A stretch of DNA of 64,000 nucleotides from Erythrobacter sp. JK5. GTDB lineage: Bacteria; Pseudomonadota; Alphaproteobacteria; Sphingomonadales; Sphingomonadaceae. The number at the start of each line of letters is the position of its first letter. Position 1 is the stretch's first letter. The notes beneath the pieces were generated by a model. It was not told the DNA's origin and did no database searches. It saw only the letters and a program-made list of their open reading frames with translations. The position numbers and the translations under genes are program-made. Shown here one piece after another: positions 1-9,409 of this stretch. The DNA lies in NCBI RefSeq assembly GCF_018205975.1, contig NZ_CP073577.1, positions 930,001 to 994,000 on the forward strand, given 5' to 3'.

Positions 1-578
1 ATGCCGCACAGCTTCAGGAAATTGGAGAGCAGCGCGTGGCCGTGTTCTGTGGCGATGCTTTCGGGATGAAACTGCACGCCGTGGATCGGCAGGGTCTCGT
101 GCCGATAACCCATGATGCTCGCATGGTCGCCGCCCGGGGTTTCGGCATGGGCATTGGCGACCAGCGCGGCGGGCGTATCGACCACTTCGAGGCTGTGATA
201 GCGCGTGGCGGTGAAGGGCGAGGGCAGACCGGCGAAGATACCCGTCCCGTCATGCGTTACCGGGGAGGTCTTGCCGTGCATCAATCCGCCGCGCACCACC
301 GCGCCGCCGAAATGCTGCCCGATCGCCTGGTGGCCGAGACACACGCCCAGCAGCGGCTTTTCGGCATCGGCGCAGGCGGCGACCAGATCGAGGCTGATTC
401 CGGCCTGGTTGGGCGTGCAGGGTCCCGGCGAAATCAGGAAACCGGCAGCGTTGCTAGCCACCGCCTCGCGGGCGCTGAGCGCATCGTTGCGTTCGACCCG
501 AACCTCGACCCCGAGCTCCATCAGGTAGTGGACGAGGTTGAAGGTGAAGCTGTCGTAATTGTCGATGACGAGGATCAT
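1..578 (-). CDS. trpG: Anthranilate/aminodeoxychorismate synthase glutamine amidotransferase subunit (partial)
   Basis: Class I glutamine amidotransferase that releases ammonia from glutamine for the TrpE subunit, making anthranilate on the way to tryptophan. The minus-strand translation starts [19 protein letters not shown], has the nucleophile Cys at about residue 80 in GVCLGHQ, and carries the His/Glu pair of the triad in QFHPES near the window edge. About 192 codons are visible and the C-terminus lies outside the window. The ATG overlaps the stop of the preceding gene (ATGA). It sits in a ppiD-trpE-glycosidase-trpG run. Such proteins can also serve PabB in folate synthesis, which the sequence does not decide. 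Confidence 0.95.
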   Translation of the reverse strand, partial: MILVIDNYDSFTFNLVHYLMELGVEVRVERNDALSAREAVASNAAGFLISPGPCTPNQAGISLDLVAACADAEKPLLGVCLGHQAIGQHFGGAVVRGGLMHGKTSPVTHDGTGIFAGLPSPFTATRYHSLEVVDTPAALVANAHAETPGGDHASIMGYRHETLPIHGVQFHPESIATEHGHALLSNFLKLCG

Positions 579-1417
579 TCGGCAACCTCGCGCCTGGTCA
601 CGACGATCATCGGGCCGATCAGCCCGCGATCGAGCCGGTTCGTGGCCGGATCCCACAACGAGGACACGTTGCCATCGAGAAACAGCGCGTTCGGCGTTTT
701 CAGCTCGTCGCGGAAATAGCGGGCGAACTGTCCGAAACTGATCGAGGCGTTCGAGATCACGAAATGCGCCTTTCCGTCAGCGCTCACGCCGACACCGTTG
801 CGCACCGCCCGCGAAGGCCCGTCATCCTGGAAATCGGGATGCAATTTGCCGTCGATCACCAGCATCGGCCCGGATTGCGTGCCGAAATTCGGGCGATCGC
901 GCACGCTCGAAAAGAACCGATCGGCGCTGAGCACGCTCCACGATCCGCCGGTGCCGTAGAACACTCCGTTGGGCTTCATGTGGAAGTTGCCGGGGCCATC
1001 GGCGCGATTGAGTTCCTTCAACCGCTCGCCGTCTTCGACGTAATAGCCGATCGGCTTGATATCGTCGCCGTACATCCCGGCATTCATGGCGAACGCAATC
1101 GTATTCTTGTCGACCGTATCGGCGAAGGCCGCAAGCGATCGGAACGGTCCGCTGCCCGCTTCACCGAGCCGGGTGACGATCCGATGCTGGGCCGGGTCGG
1201 CGACGCAGTGGGTCAGCGGGATGTTTTCGAACGTGACGTCGCTGCAGGCCGAAACGACTTGCGGTGCGTCCTCGGGGGCATCGGTCGGCGATGCATCGGG
1301 CGCGTTTTCGGTCGGCACGGCATCGCCCAGCTGGGTGCGGACGATCGGTTGCCCTTCGGGCTGCCGGTCGCAGGCGGCGAGCGCCAACACGCTCAAGACG
1401 ATGGCAAGCCGCTTCAC
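575..1417 (-). CDS. Phosphodiester glycosidase (NAGPA/DUF2233) family lipoprotein-like protein
   Basis: About 280 residues. The N-terminus is a short hydrophobic signal ending LALAACD, which resembles a lipobox with Cys at about residue 15, so it is probably a lipoprotein. The C-terminal half has the family features: [14 protein letters not shown], then [17 protein letters not shown], and a terminal [16 protein letters not shown]-family enzymes cleave sugar-phosphodiester bonds; the substrate here is unknown. I chose the GTG start because its GTGA overlaps the trpE stop; longer versions upstream only shadow trpE. Its position between trpE and trpG, overlapping both, means co-transcription, although no link to tryptophan synthesis is evident. 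Confidence 0.85.
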   Translation of the reverse strand: MKRLAIVLSVLALAACDRQPEGQPIVRTQLGDAVPTENAPDASPTDAPEDAPQVVSACSDVTFENIPLTHCVADPAQHRIVTRLGEAGSGPFRSLAAFADTVDKNTIAFAMNAGMYGDDIKPIGYYVEDGERLKELNRADGPGNFHMKPNGVFYGTGGSWSVLSADRFFSSVRDRPNFGTQSGPMLVIDGKLHPDFQDDGPSRAVRNGVGVSADGKAHFVISNASISFGQFARYFRDELKTPNALFLDGNVSSLWDPATNRLDRGLIGPMIVVTRREVAE

Positions 1418-2943
1418 TGGCCGAAACCCGGCTCGCTCGCGACCCGCACCGCTTCGCGCGCGGCGGCGATCAGCGCGCCGGCCTTGGCGCGGCATTCGGC
1501 GAGTTCGTAATCGGGATCGCTGTCGGCGACGATCCCGGCACCGGCCTGAACATGCATGATTCCATCCTTTACCACCGCAGTGCGCAGCACGATGCACGAA
1601 TCGACCGAACCATCGGGCGCGAAATATCCCACGCCGCCAGCATAGGCTCCGCGCGTTTCGGGCTCGAGCTCGGCAATGATCTCGCATGCCCGGATCTTGG
1701 GCGCGCCCGACACGGTGCCCGCAGGAAAGCCCGCGAACAGGGCGTCGAGCGCATCGCGCCCCTCGGCAAGCTCGCCGATCACGTTGCTGACGATATGCAT
1801 GACGTGGCTGTAGCGTTCGATCGTGAAGCTGTCAGTGACTTCGACGCTGCCGCGCGCAGCCACCCGGCCGACATCGTTGCGACCCAGATCGAGCAGCATC
1901 AGGTGCTCGGCGCGTTCCTTGGGATCGGCCAGCAAGCTCGCTTCGTTGGCGCGATCCCCGGCAGCGTCCGCGCCGCGCGGGCGCGTCCCGGCGATCGGCC
2001 GGATGGTGATTTCGCCGTTGCGCACGCGCACGAGGATTTCCGGGCTCGACCCGACGATGGCGAATCCCGGCAGGTCGAGGAAGTACAGGAACGGCGACGG
2101 GTTGACCCGACGCAGCGCGCGATAGAGCGCCAGCGGCGGCAATTCGAACGGGCAGGTAAAACGCTGCGCGAGCACCACCTGAAAGATGTCGCCGGCAACG
2201 ATGTAGTCCTTCGCGCGCGCCACCAGATCCTTGTAGTCTTGCTCCGCCATGACCGGCGCAAGCTCGGGTTCCTCCGCCGTGCCTTCGAGCCGGGGTTCCG
2301 GCGGTCGCGGCTGTCCGAGCGCACGCAGAGTCTCGTCGATCCGGTCTCCGGCGTGATCGATCGCAGCCCCGGGCTCGTCCGAGGCCCAGATCGGCGCGAT
2401 GCAGAACAGCTCGTCGGTCAGCCCGTCGAACACCAGAATGATGGTCGGCCGCACGAATAGCATGTCGGGCAGCGCAAGCTCGCTCGGTGCGGCGCGGGGC
2501 AGGCTCTCGACCAGTCCGATCGTCTCGTAGCCGAAATAGCCGACCAGGCAGGCGAGGGCGGGAGGCAGCGCCTCGGGCACGTCGATCCGGCACGCAGCCG
2601 CCAGCGCCCGCAGTGCGCTCAGCGCATCGTCGGCGCACGGTGCGAAGGCAGCCACGTCGTGTTGCCACCGGCGATTGATCTCGGCGGTGCCATCGCTTGC
2701 GCGGAACACCAGATCGGGATCGAGCCCGAGCAGGCTGTAGCGCCCGCGCGTTTCCCCGCCTTCGACCGATTCGAGCAGAAAGTCCCCGCGCCCCGGCTTC
2801 ATCAGACGCCGGGCCGCACCAACCGGCGTGTCGCTGTCGGCGATGGCCCGTCGCCATACGAGCGTCGGGGAGCCGCTCGCCAAGGCGTCGGCTGCTGCTG
2901 CTGCATTCTCCAGCGAAACTTTATCCCGATCGGGTTGGGTCAC
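1414..2943 (-). CDS. trpE: Anthranilate synthase component I
   Basis: Large subunit that converts chorismate plus ammonia to anthranilate. About 509 residues, normal for the family. Chorismate-binding enzyme motifs appear in order: GSSPEILVRV and RPIAGTRPRG, LDLGRNDVGRVA, YSHVMHIVSNVIGEL, GTVSGAPKIRA, GGVGYF and the C-terminal QAGAGIVADSDP. The N-terminal regulatory part includes LLESVEGGETRGRYS, the usual tryptophan-feedback element. The proposed GTG start lies 22 bases after the ppiD stop; no strong ribosome binding site is visible, so the start is provisional. Downstream genes overlap it. Confidence 0.94.
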   Translation of the reverse strand: MTQPDRDKVSLENAAAAADALASGSPTLVWRRAIADSDTPVGAARRLMKPGRGDFLLESVEGGETRGRYSLLGLDPDLVFRASDGTAEINRRWQHDVAAFAPCADDALSALRALAAACRIDVPEALPPALACLVGYFGYETIGLVESLPRAAPSELALPDMLFVRPTIILVFDGLTDELFCIAPIWASDEPGAAIDHAGDRIDETLRALGQPRPPEPRLEGTAEEPELAPVMAEQDYKDLVARAKDYIVAGDIFQVVLAQRFTCPFELPPLALYRALRRVNPSPFLYFLDLPGFAIVGSSPEILVRVRNGEITIRPIAGTRPRGADAAGDRANEASLLADPKERAEHLMLLDLGRNDVGRVAARGSVEVTDSFTIERYSHVMHIVSNVIGELAEGRDALDALFAGFPAGTVSGAPKIRACEIIAELEPETRGAYAGGVGYFAPDGSVDSCIVLRTAVVKDGIMHVQAGAGIVADSDPDYELAECRAKAGALIAAAREAVRVASEPGFGQ

Positions 2944-2965
2944 AGGCGGTCTGCGGACGGCCCGC

Positions 2966-4900
2966 TCAGGATTCGCCCGCCAGCTGCTTGCGCACCGCGT
3001 CGATCGCGGTGGCATTGAGCTCCACTTCGATGTCCTTGCGGATCGCAGTGGTCAGCTGGTCGGTGTATTCGTTGATCAGTGCGGGGGCGAGCTGTTGCCG
3101 CGTCTGCGCCAGGACCGGATTGTCCTCGGCCAGCGGTTCGGCCGAAATCTCGTCGAGATCGACCACATACCAGCCCAGATCGTTAGGGGCCTCGAGCAGC
3201 TTGGTCGATCCTTCGGCCATGCTGAACAGCAGCACCAGCGGCGCGGGCACGCCGCGGCCCTGCCTTGCGAGCAGCTGGCGGCGTTCCAGGTCGACCCGCT
3301 CGATCCCCGGGAACGGCCGGTCCTCGCCATCGAGCGCAGCGCTGAGCGTCGTGTCGCCGCGCACCGCCTTGAGCACCCGGTCGGCGGCGGCGCGCGCCGC
3401 CTTGCTGCCCTCGTAAAGCCGCCAAGCTGCCGCCACCTCTTCGCGCACTTCGGCGATCGGGGGGGCAGCCGCCTCGATAATCCGTTCGACATCGAACACG
3501 ACGAATTGCGCACCGGGTACGATTTCCGCGAGTTGCGGCTCGCTCTCTTCCATCTGGAACGCGGTGTCGAGCGTGCTCGCCAAGGCCGGCCCGATATCGA
3601 GTTCGCCTTCGCCGAACACCCGCCCATCGGCCATCAGCTGCGGCGTGATCGTCACTTCCAGACCATAGGCGCGGGCGATTTCCGTCAGCGCGGTGCCGCT
3701 GTCCACTTCCTCTTCGATCCGCGCGCTCAGATCAGCGAGGGCGGCGGCGCGCTTTTCGGTGGTGAGCTGTTCGGTCAGTTCGGGACTCGCCTGCGCCAGC
3801 GTACGGGGCGGCGTGCGGGTCACGTTATCGACCCGCGCGATGTAGAAACCCAGCGCACTGCGCGCGGGATCGGCAACCTGGCCGCGCGGCGTCTTGAACA
3901 CCGCCTCGGCGACCGCGGCGCTGGTCACCCCTGCGAGTTCCGCGCGGGTGCGGTTTTCCACACTTGTGACGCTGAACCCCGCCTGCTGGGCTGCGGCCTC
4001 CAGCGACATGCCGCCGCGAATCCGCGCGACAATCGAGCTGGCTGCATCCTGGGTGGGAACGAAGAACGACGAAACGCTGCGGGTCTCGCTCGCGGCGAAG
4101 CGCGCCGGTTCGGCGTCGTAGCGCGCTTTGATCTCGGCGGCGGTGGGCGTGAGGTTGGCCGTCAGCTTGTCGGCGCCGAAAGTCGCGAACCGGATCGTGC
4201 GGCGTTCAGGCCGCACGAAGCGGTTGCGGTTGTCGGAATAGAATTTCGTGAGCTGCGCCTGCGTCGGATCGGCCTTGGGCGCGAACGCTTCGCTCGGGAT
4301 CAGCGCGATCTGTCCGCGCCGCCGTTCCAGCACCAGCGCGGCGTAATGCTTGGCAACCTTGGCCGGCATTTGCGGGGCCGCGAACGCGGGAATCAGCAGC
4401 TGCTGCGCCAGCATTCCGTCGGCAAGATCGCGTCGCAAAGCAGCATCGGTGACGCCCTGCTGACGCAGCGCGGCAAGATAGGTGTCACGATCGAATTCCC
4501 CGCTGACCCCGCGGAAGGCGGGAACCTGCAGGATTTCGCTGTTTACCAGATTGTCGCCCGCGCGCAGGCCGTACTTCTCGGCGTAACCACCGATGGCGTA
4601 GCGATCGATCAGCTGATCGAGCACTTCGTCGAACCCGCCCTGTTCGATCATGGCCGCCATCGTCAGCGTCGGGTTTTCCCGCTGCATCTGGCGCAGCGCC
4701 GAATTGGCGGTGCTGATGAGCTCGGCAGTCGAGATGCGATCGTCACCCACGATCGCCGCGCGATCGCCACCCGAAACCCCGCCGAACGTGCTGCCGGTGA
4801 TGTCGCTCGCGGCAAAGGCCAGCGCGATCAGGCCGATGAACAGGAACGTGATGGCAAGGCCGATCTTCGACTGGAAGAACTTGCGAAATCCGGAAATCAT
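2966..4900 (-). CDS. ppiD: Membrane-anchored periplasmic peptidyl-prolyl isomerase, SurA/PpiD type
   Basis: 644 residues. A cytoplasmic N-terminal stub (MISGFRKFFQSKIG) is followed by one transmembrane helix (about residues 15-33), then a SurA-like chaperone domain and a long parvulin-like periplasmic region containing YSDNRNRFVRPERRT. This architecture matches PpiD, a chaperone at the SecYEG exit that helps fold outer-membrane proteins. The parvulin domain is divergent, so isomerase activity is uncertain while the chaperone role is likely. It is first in the run leading into trpE and is divergent from tpiA across about 210 bases. Confidence 0.88.
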   Translation of the reverse strand: MISGFRKFFQSKIGLAITFLFIGLIALAFAASDITGSTFGGVSGGDRAAIVGDDRISTAELISTANSALRQMQRENPTLTMAAMIEQGGFDEVLDQLIDRYAIGGYAEKYGLRAGDNLVNSEILQVPAFRGVSGEFDRDTYLAALRQQGVTDAALRRDLADGMLAQQLLIPAFAAPQMPAKVAKHYAALVLERRRGQIALIPSEAFAPKADPTQAQLTKFYSDNRNRFVRPERRTIRFATFGADKLTANLTPTAAEIKARYDAEPARFAASETRSVSSFFVPTQDAASSIVARIRGGMSLEAAAQQAGFSVTSVENRTRAELAGVTSAAVAEAVFKTPRGQVADPARSALGFYIARVDNVTRTPPRTLAQASPELTEQLTTEKRAAALADLSARIEEEVDSGTALTEIARAYGLEVTITPQLMADGRVFGEGELDIGPALASTLDTAFQMEESEPQLAEIVPGAQFVVFDVERIIEAAAPPIAEVREEVAAAWRLYEGSKAARAAADRVLKAVRGDTTLSAALDGEDRPFPGIERVDLERRQLLARQGRGVPAPLVLLFSMAEGSTKLLEAPNDLGWYVVDLDEISAEPLAEDNPVLAQTRQQLAPALINEYTDQLTTAIRKDIEVELNATAIDAVRKQLAGES

Positions 4901-5113
4901 ATGTGCGCCTAATCCTGCCCGGAACGGGGCTGATGCTGGAAATGTCGAAAGCCGGCTCCGAAACGGGCCGGATTCAGCACGGCGCTTTATCGGCCCTGCG
5001 ACCTCCCGGCAACAGGTAGACGCGCGTTTTGACTGCGGGGCCTTCCTCGGCTAGCCGACGCCGCCCCCCGACCCTACATCGGGTCGAGATTCGCAACCGC
5101 TCAGGATTTTTGC
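4901..5113. promoter_or_regulatory. Divergent intergenic region between ppiD and tpiA
   Basis: No gene is evident. It must hold both the ppiD and tpiA promoters. A short inverted repeat (CGACCC, six-base loop, GGGTCG) lies around 5078-5095, close upstream of tpiA. A CAGGA sequence sits 7 bases before the tpiA ATG and acts as its likely ribosome binding site. I do not see a convincing sigma-70 promoter. Confidence 0.5.
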
Positions 5114-5890
5114 ATGGCCCAGCGGCCCTACATCGTCGGAAACTGGAAAATGCATGGCACTCGCGCCATGCTGTCGGAAGCGCGCGCGATCGACCGTGCG
5201 GCGCAGCGGCACATGAAGGTCGAGGTGGCGATCGCGCCGCCCTTTACGCTTATTCACCCGGTGCATCGCGAAGCGGAGCAGATCGGGGTGGGCGCGCAGG
5301 ATTGCCACCACGAGGCCGAAGGCGCGTTCACCGGCGATATCTCGGCGGCGATGATCGCCGATGCGGGTGCCAAGTTCGTCATCCTCGGGCACAGCGAACG
5401 GCGCGAAGCGCATGGCGAAACCGATGCGCTGGTAAGGGCAAAGGCCGAAACCGCGCTCGCGGCCGGGCTTCGGATCATCCTGTGCTGCGGGGAAAGCGCG
5501 AAGACCCGCGACAGCGGCAAGGCCGTGGCCTTCGTCAGGAAGCAGCTCAAGGCATCGCTGCCCGAACCGGACCAGGCGTTCGAGGATGCAAGCGAACGGA
5601 TTACGGTCGCCTACGAACCGATCTGGGCGATCGGGAGCGGAAACGCCGCGACGATTGCCGACATCGTCGAGATGCATGCTGCGATCCGCGCTCTGCTGAT
5701 CGATCTCTACGGCGAGGAACAGGGATCGGAAGTCCGGATCCTGTACGGAGGCTCGGTCAAGCCTGAGAACGCATCCGAGATCCTGACCGCGCCTGAAGTC
5801 GGCGGGGCGCTGGTCGGTGGAGCCAGCCTGACCGCAGACAGTTTCATGGGCATTGCGCTCGCCGCAGCCGTGGAAACCGAAGACTCGTAG
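5114..5890 (+). CDS. tpiA: Triose-phosphate isomerase
   Basis: 258-residue TIM barrel that interconverts dihydroxyacetone phosphate and glyceraldehyde 3-phosphate in the cytoplasm. Seen directly: GNWKMHG with the substrate-binding Asn and Lys near the N-terminus, catalytic His in LGHSERR, catalytic Glu in YEPIWAIGSG, and the phosphate-binding loop LYGGSVKPEN. Length is normal. secG follows on the same strand after about 60 bases, a common alphaproteobacterial tpiA-secG-pyrG order. Confidence 0.98.
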   Translation: MAQRPYIVGNWKMHGTRAMLSEARAIDRAAQRHMKVEVAIAPPFTLIHPVHREAEQIGVGAQDCHHEAEGAFTGDISAAMIADAGAKFVILGHSERREAHGETDALVRAKAETALAAGLRIILCCGESAKTRDSGKAVAFVRKQLKASLPEPDQAFEDASERITVAYEPIWAIGSGNAATIADIVEMHAAIRALLIDLYGEEQGSEVRILYGGSVKPENASEILTAPEVGGALVGGASLTADSFMGIALAAAVETEDS

Positions 5891-5953
5891 CACCGCTTGC
5901 CCCATGGGTTCGGCGCGACTACATGCCAGCCAACGCAATTCGAGAAACCATTC

Positions 5954-6358
5954 ATGTCGTTTTTTCTCTTTCTCACAGTAATCCAGACGATCGTGGCCGC
6001 TGCTCTGGTGGGGGTGGTGCTCATGCAACGCTCCGAAGGCGGCGGACTGGGGATCGGAGGCAGCCCGGGTGGCGCACTCGGCGCACGCGGCGCTGCCGAT
6101 TTCCTCACCCGCGCGACGAAATGGCTGGCAGTCGCGTTTGTGGGACTGTCGATCGCGCTGGCGGCGGTTGCCGTCGACACGACGAGCGCCGATGAAATCA
6201 CTTCCACGCTCGATCGCGGCGGTCCGCCGGCGGGCGGCGCCGCCGATTTGCTGGGTGAACCCGAAGTTCCTGCCGCTCCCGATCCGCTCGCCGATCCGGC
6301 TGCCCCCGCCACGCCCGAGGCACAGCCGACCGGCGACGTCGACCCGCTCGCCGAATAG
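5954..6358 (+). CDS. secG: Preprotein translocase subunit SecG
   Basis: 134-residue small subunit of the SecYEG channel. The start at MSFFLFLTVI gives the usual SecG layout: a first membrane helix (residues about 3-21), the conserved cytoplasmic segment VLMQRSEGGGLGIGG, and a second helix (about 50-70). The C-terminal tail is long and rich in Ala, Pro and Asp, common in alphaproteobacterial SecG. An in-frame upstream extension to 5897 exists but would put non-membrane residues ahead of helix 1. Lies between tpiA and pyrG. Confidence 0.92.
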   Translation: MSFFLFLTVIQTIVAAALVGVVLMQRSEGGGLGIGGSPGGALGARGAADFLTRATKWLAVAFVGLSIALAAVAVDTTSADEITSTLDRGGPPAGGAADLLGEPEVPAAPDPLADPAAPATPEAQPTGDVDPLAE

Positions 6359-6447
6359 TCGCGCCGTCGTCGCAACCCAACGGGGCTGTGGATGGCGTCC
6401 GCAGCACCTTTGCAATTCGCTTGCCCCGAATCCGAAAGCCCGCTTAA

Positions 6448-8094
<1,647 letters not shown>

Positions 8095-8127
8095 CCTGCG
8101 AAGGGGCGAAAAAGCGACATATGACGA

Positions 8128-8139
8128 ATTGACGTCAAT
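8128..8139. promoter_or_regulatory. Perfect 12-bp palindrome, possible operator
   Basis: ATTGACGTCAAT reads identically on both strands and lies 34 bases after the pyrG stop, upstream of the structured intergenic transcript candidate. The half-site resembles binding sites of several dimeric regulators, but no specific one can be named. The TTGACG inside it could instead be a -35 element. Confidence 0.3.
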
Positions 8140-8284
8140 CAATGTCCGCAAACTGTCGCATTCTTACAAAGCCAAGAAATTAATCTTGCGCAATATATCA
8201 TTCTAGCCTTACGCACCCGGGACCCTACAGGTTTTCGTAAGGGTGGGGTGGGCACCGCACGACGACACGATTGAAGGTAGGGCA

Positions 8285-8329
8285 ATGGGGAAGAGCATTC
8301 TGCATTGCTGCAACAAGCTCGAACCGTAA
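8285..8329 (+). CDS. Possible 14-residue peptide in the intergenic transcript
   Basis: An ATG with a purine-rich GAAGGTAGGG just upstream starts MGKSILHCCNKLEP followed by TAA. The adjacent Cys-Cys pair is the only notable trait. The stop falls one base before a perfect 9-bp hairpin, a leader-peptide-like arrangement, but the next gene downstream runs the other way, so attenuation of a downstream gene does not fit. It may be a small protein or chance. Confidence 0.2.
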   Translation: MGKSILHCCNKLEP

Positions 8330-8386
8330 TTGACCGTCTTCTGCGACCCGGACGGTCAAGTGCGTTAGAGGCGGCTTAACAGTCGC

Positions 8387-8412
8387 GGGGGCGGATCAAC
8401 GAATCCGCCCCC
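8387..8412. terminator. Convergent terminator hairpin between the 8.2-8.4 kb transcript and hsp20
   Basis: GGGGGCGGAT, six-base loop CAACGA, then ATCCGCCCCC: a perfect 10-bp stem. On the plus strand it is followed by ACTCTTAT, a modest T-rich tail. On the minus strand it lies 46 bases beyond the hsp20 stop, so it may serve both directions. Confidence 0.7.
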
Positions 8413-8457
8413 ACTCTTATCAGATCATTGAATTTATGTGCGAATGCGCCGCATAGG

Positions 8458-8937
8458 TCAGGCTGCGTCGGCTTCGCTTTCGGCCTTGCCGCCTTCGACG
8501 GCCTTGAGCGTCGCGCTGCCATTGACCGCGATCTTCTTGGGCTTCATCGCCTCGGGCACCTCTCGCACGAGATCGATCAGCAGTAGCCCGTCGGCAAGGT
8601 CGGCATTCTCGACCCGGACGTAATCGGCCAGTTCGAATCGCCGTTCGAAACCGCGATTCGCGATTCCGACATGCAGCAGCTCGGACCCGTCATCGATATC
8701 ATCGCGCTTCTTGCCCTGCACGACCAGCAGGTTCTGCTGCGCGGTAATGTCGATATCCTCAGGCCGGAAGCCGGCAACTGCCAGGGTGATGCGATACGAA
8801 TCCTCTCCGCGCCGTGCGATGTTGAACGGGGGATAATTGTCACCCGAATTGGAGCGGGCCTGGCTTTCGAGCAGGTCGAACAGCCGGTCGAACCCGACGG
8901 TGCTGCGGCGGTAGGGGGTAAAATCAAGTCGTGACAT
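8458..8937 (-). CDS. Small heat-shock protein, Hsp20/alpha-crystallin family
   Basis: 159 residues from MSRLDFTPYRRSTVGFDRLFDLL, the standard N-terminus of IbpA-type chaperones. The alpha-crystallin domain spans roughly residues 35-130 (YPPFNIARRGEDSYRITLAVAGF onwards), with the conserved GIANRGFERRFEL strand and a C-terminal Ala/Glu-rich tail. These proteins hold unfolding clients during heat stress. I chose this ATG because AGAGGA lies 9 bases upstream; an in-frame ATG at 8988 would fall inside the leader structure. The leader carries a heat-shock promoter and a ROSE-like hairpin, described separately. Confidence 0.95.
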   Translation of the reverse strand: MSRLDFTPYRRSTVGFDRLFDLLESQARSNSGDNYPPFNIARRGEDSYRITLAVAGFRPEDIDITAQQNLLVVQGKKRDDIDDGSELLHVGIANRGFERRFELADYVRVENADLADGLLLIDLVREVPEAMKPKKIAVNGSATLKAVEGGKAESEADAA

Positions 8938-8942
8938 AGTGG

Positions 8943-9003
8943 CAAATCCTCTTGTTTGAGCAATTTGAACATGGATGCAGGCCTGCACGATGCAGCGCCT
9001 GCA
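8943..9003 (-). promoter_or_regulatory. ROSE-like RNA thermometer in the hsp20 leader
   Basis: On the minus strand the last leader hairpin (8967 down to 8943) pairs CAAATTGCTC with GAGGATTTG around a six-base loop. TTGCT lies opposite the AGGA ribosome binding site with a single bulged G, which is the hallmark pairing of ROSE elements. Immediately upstream (9003-8976) is a second, 12-bp hairpin with one bulged G (TGCAGGC-G-CTGCA/TGCAG-GCCTGCA). ROSE elements melt at heat-shock temperature and free the ribosome binding site of small heat-shock genes, mainly in alpha- and gammaproteobacteria. Confidence 0.75.
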
Positions 9004-9052
9004 AGCGTCGCGAAGTGCGATCCCCGAACTGGCGGAACGCCGCGACAGGCTC

Positions 9053-9081
9053 TATTTGGGTCGCCGAAAGCGCCTTTCAAG
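9053..9081 (-). promoter_or_regulatory. Sigma-32 (RpoH)-type promoter of hsp20
   Basis: Minus strand: CTTGAA (9081-9076), 15-base spacer, then CCCAAATA (9060-9053). This closely matches the RpoH consensus CTTGAA and CCCCAT-T. Transcription would begin near 9045, giving a leader of about 105 bases that includes both hairpins of the thermometer. The promoter lies back to back with the grxC ATG at 9137. Confidence 0.7.
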
Positions 9082-9136
9082 GGTTTTGCGGCGAGGCTCC
9101 CAACGGAGAAAACGCTCGCTTTTTGGGGACACGGGA

Positions 9137-9400
9137 ATGACCACACCGACGATCGACATCTACACCAAATTCGCCTGCCCGTTCTGCGTGCGCGCAAAGC
9201 GGCTGCTGAGCGGCAAGGGGGTGGAATTCAACGAATACGACATCACCATGGGCGGGCCAAAACGCGACGAGATGCGCACGCGTGCGCCCAACGCGCAAAC
9301 GGTTCCGCAAATTTTCATCGGCGATTTGCATGTCGGCGGGTCCGACGAACTCGCCGCGCTCGACAGTGCGGGCAAGCTCGACGAACTGCTGGCAGGGTAG
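9137..9400 (+). CDS. grxC: Glutaredoxin 3
   Basis: 87-residue dithiol glutaredoxin with active site CPFC at about residues 13-16 (FACPFCVRAKRLL), the TVPQIFI cis-proline segment and the glutathione-binding GGSDELAAL end. It reduces protein disulfides and mixed glutathione disulfides in the cytoplasm. The ATG precedes TTPTIDIYTKFACPFC; upstream in-frame codons overlap the divergent hsp20 promoter. The next gene starts 10 bases after the stop. Confidence 0.96.
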   Translation: MTTPTIDIYTKFACPFCVRAKRLLSGKGVEFNEYDITMGGPKRDEMRTRAPNAQTVPQIFIGDLHVGGSDELAALDSAGKLDELLAG

Positions 9401-9409
9401 GGCGCTTCG

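Larger units (their letters stand above)
8200..8412 (+). ncRNA. Candidate structured small RNA ending in a terminator hairpin
   Basis: This stretch between pyrG and the convergent hsp20 gene has several stem-loops on the plus strand: CCTTACG/CGTAAGG near 8207-8243, a perfect 9-bp stem at 8330-8338 with 8351-8359 and a 12-base loop, and a perfect 10-bp GC-rich stem at 8387-8412. It also holds a 14-codon reading frame at 8285-8329. The hallmarks of tmRNA, 4.5S RNA and RNase P RNA are absent as far as I can see. A 6S-like RNA cannot be excluded. Both ends are approximate, and the promoter was not identified. Confidence 0.4.

Noticed and set aside
2828..4912. Long plus-strand reading frame of nearly 700 codons
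   Set aside because: It lies wholly antisense to trpE/ppiD, is Arg- and His-rich with no family motifs, and arises from GC-rich codon bias on the opposite strand.
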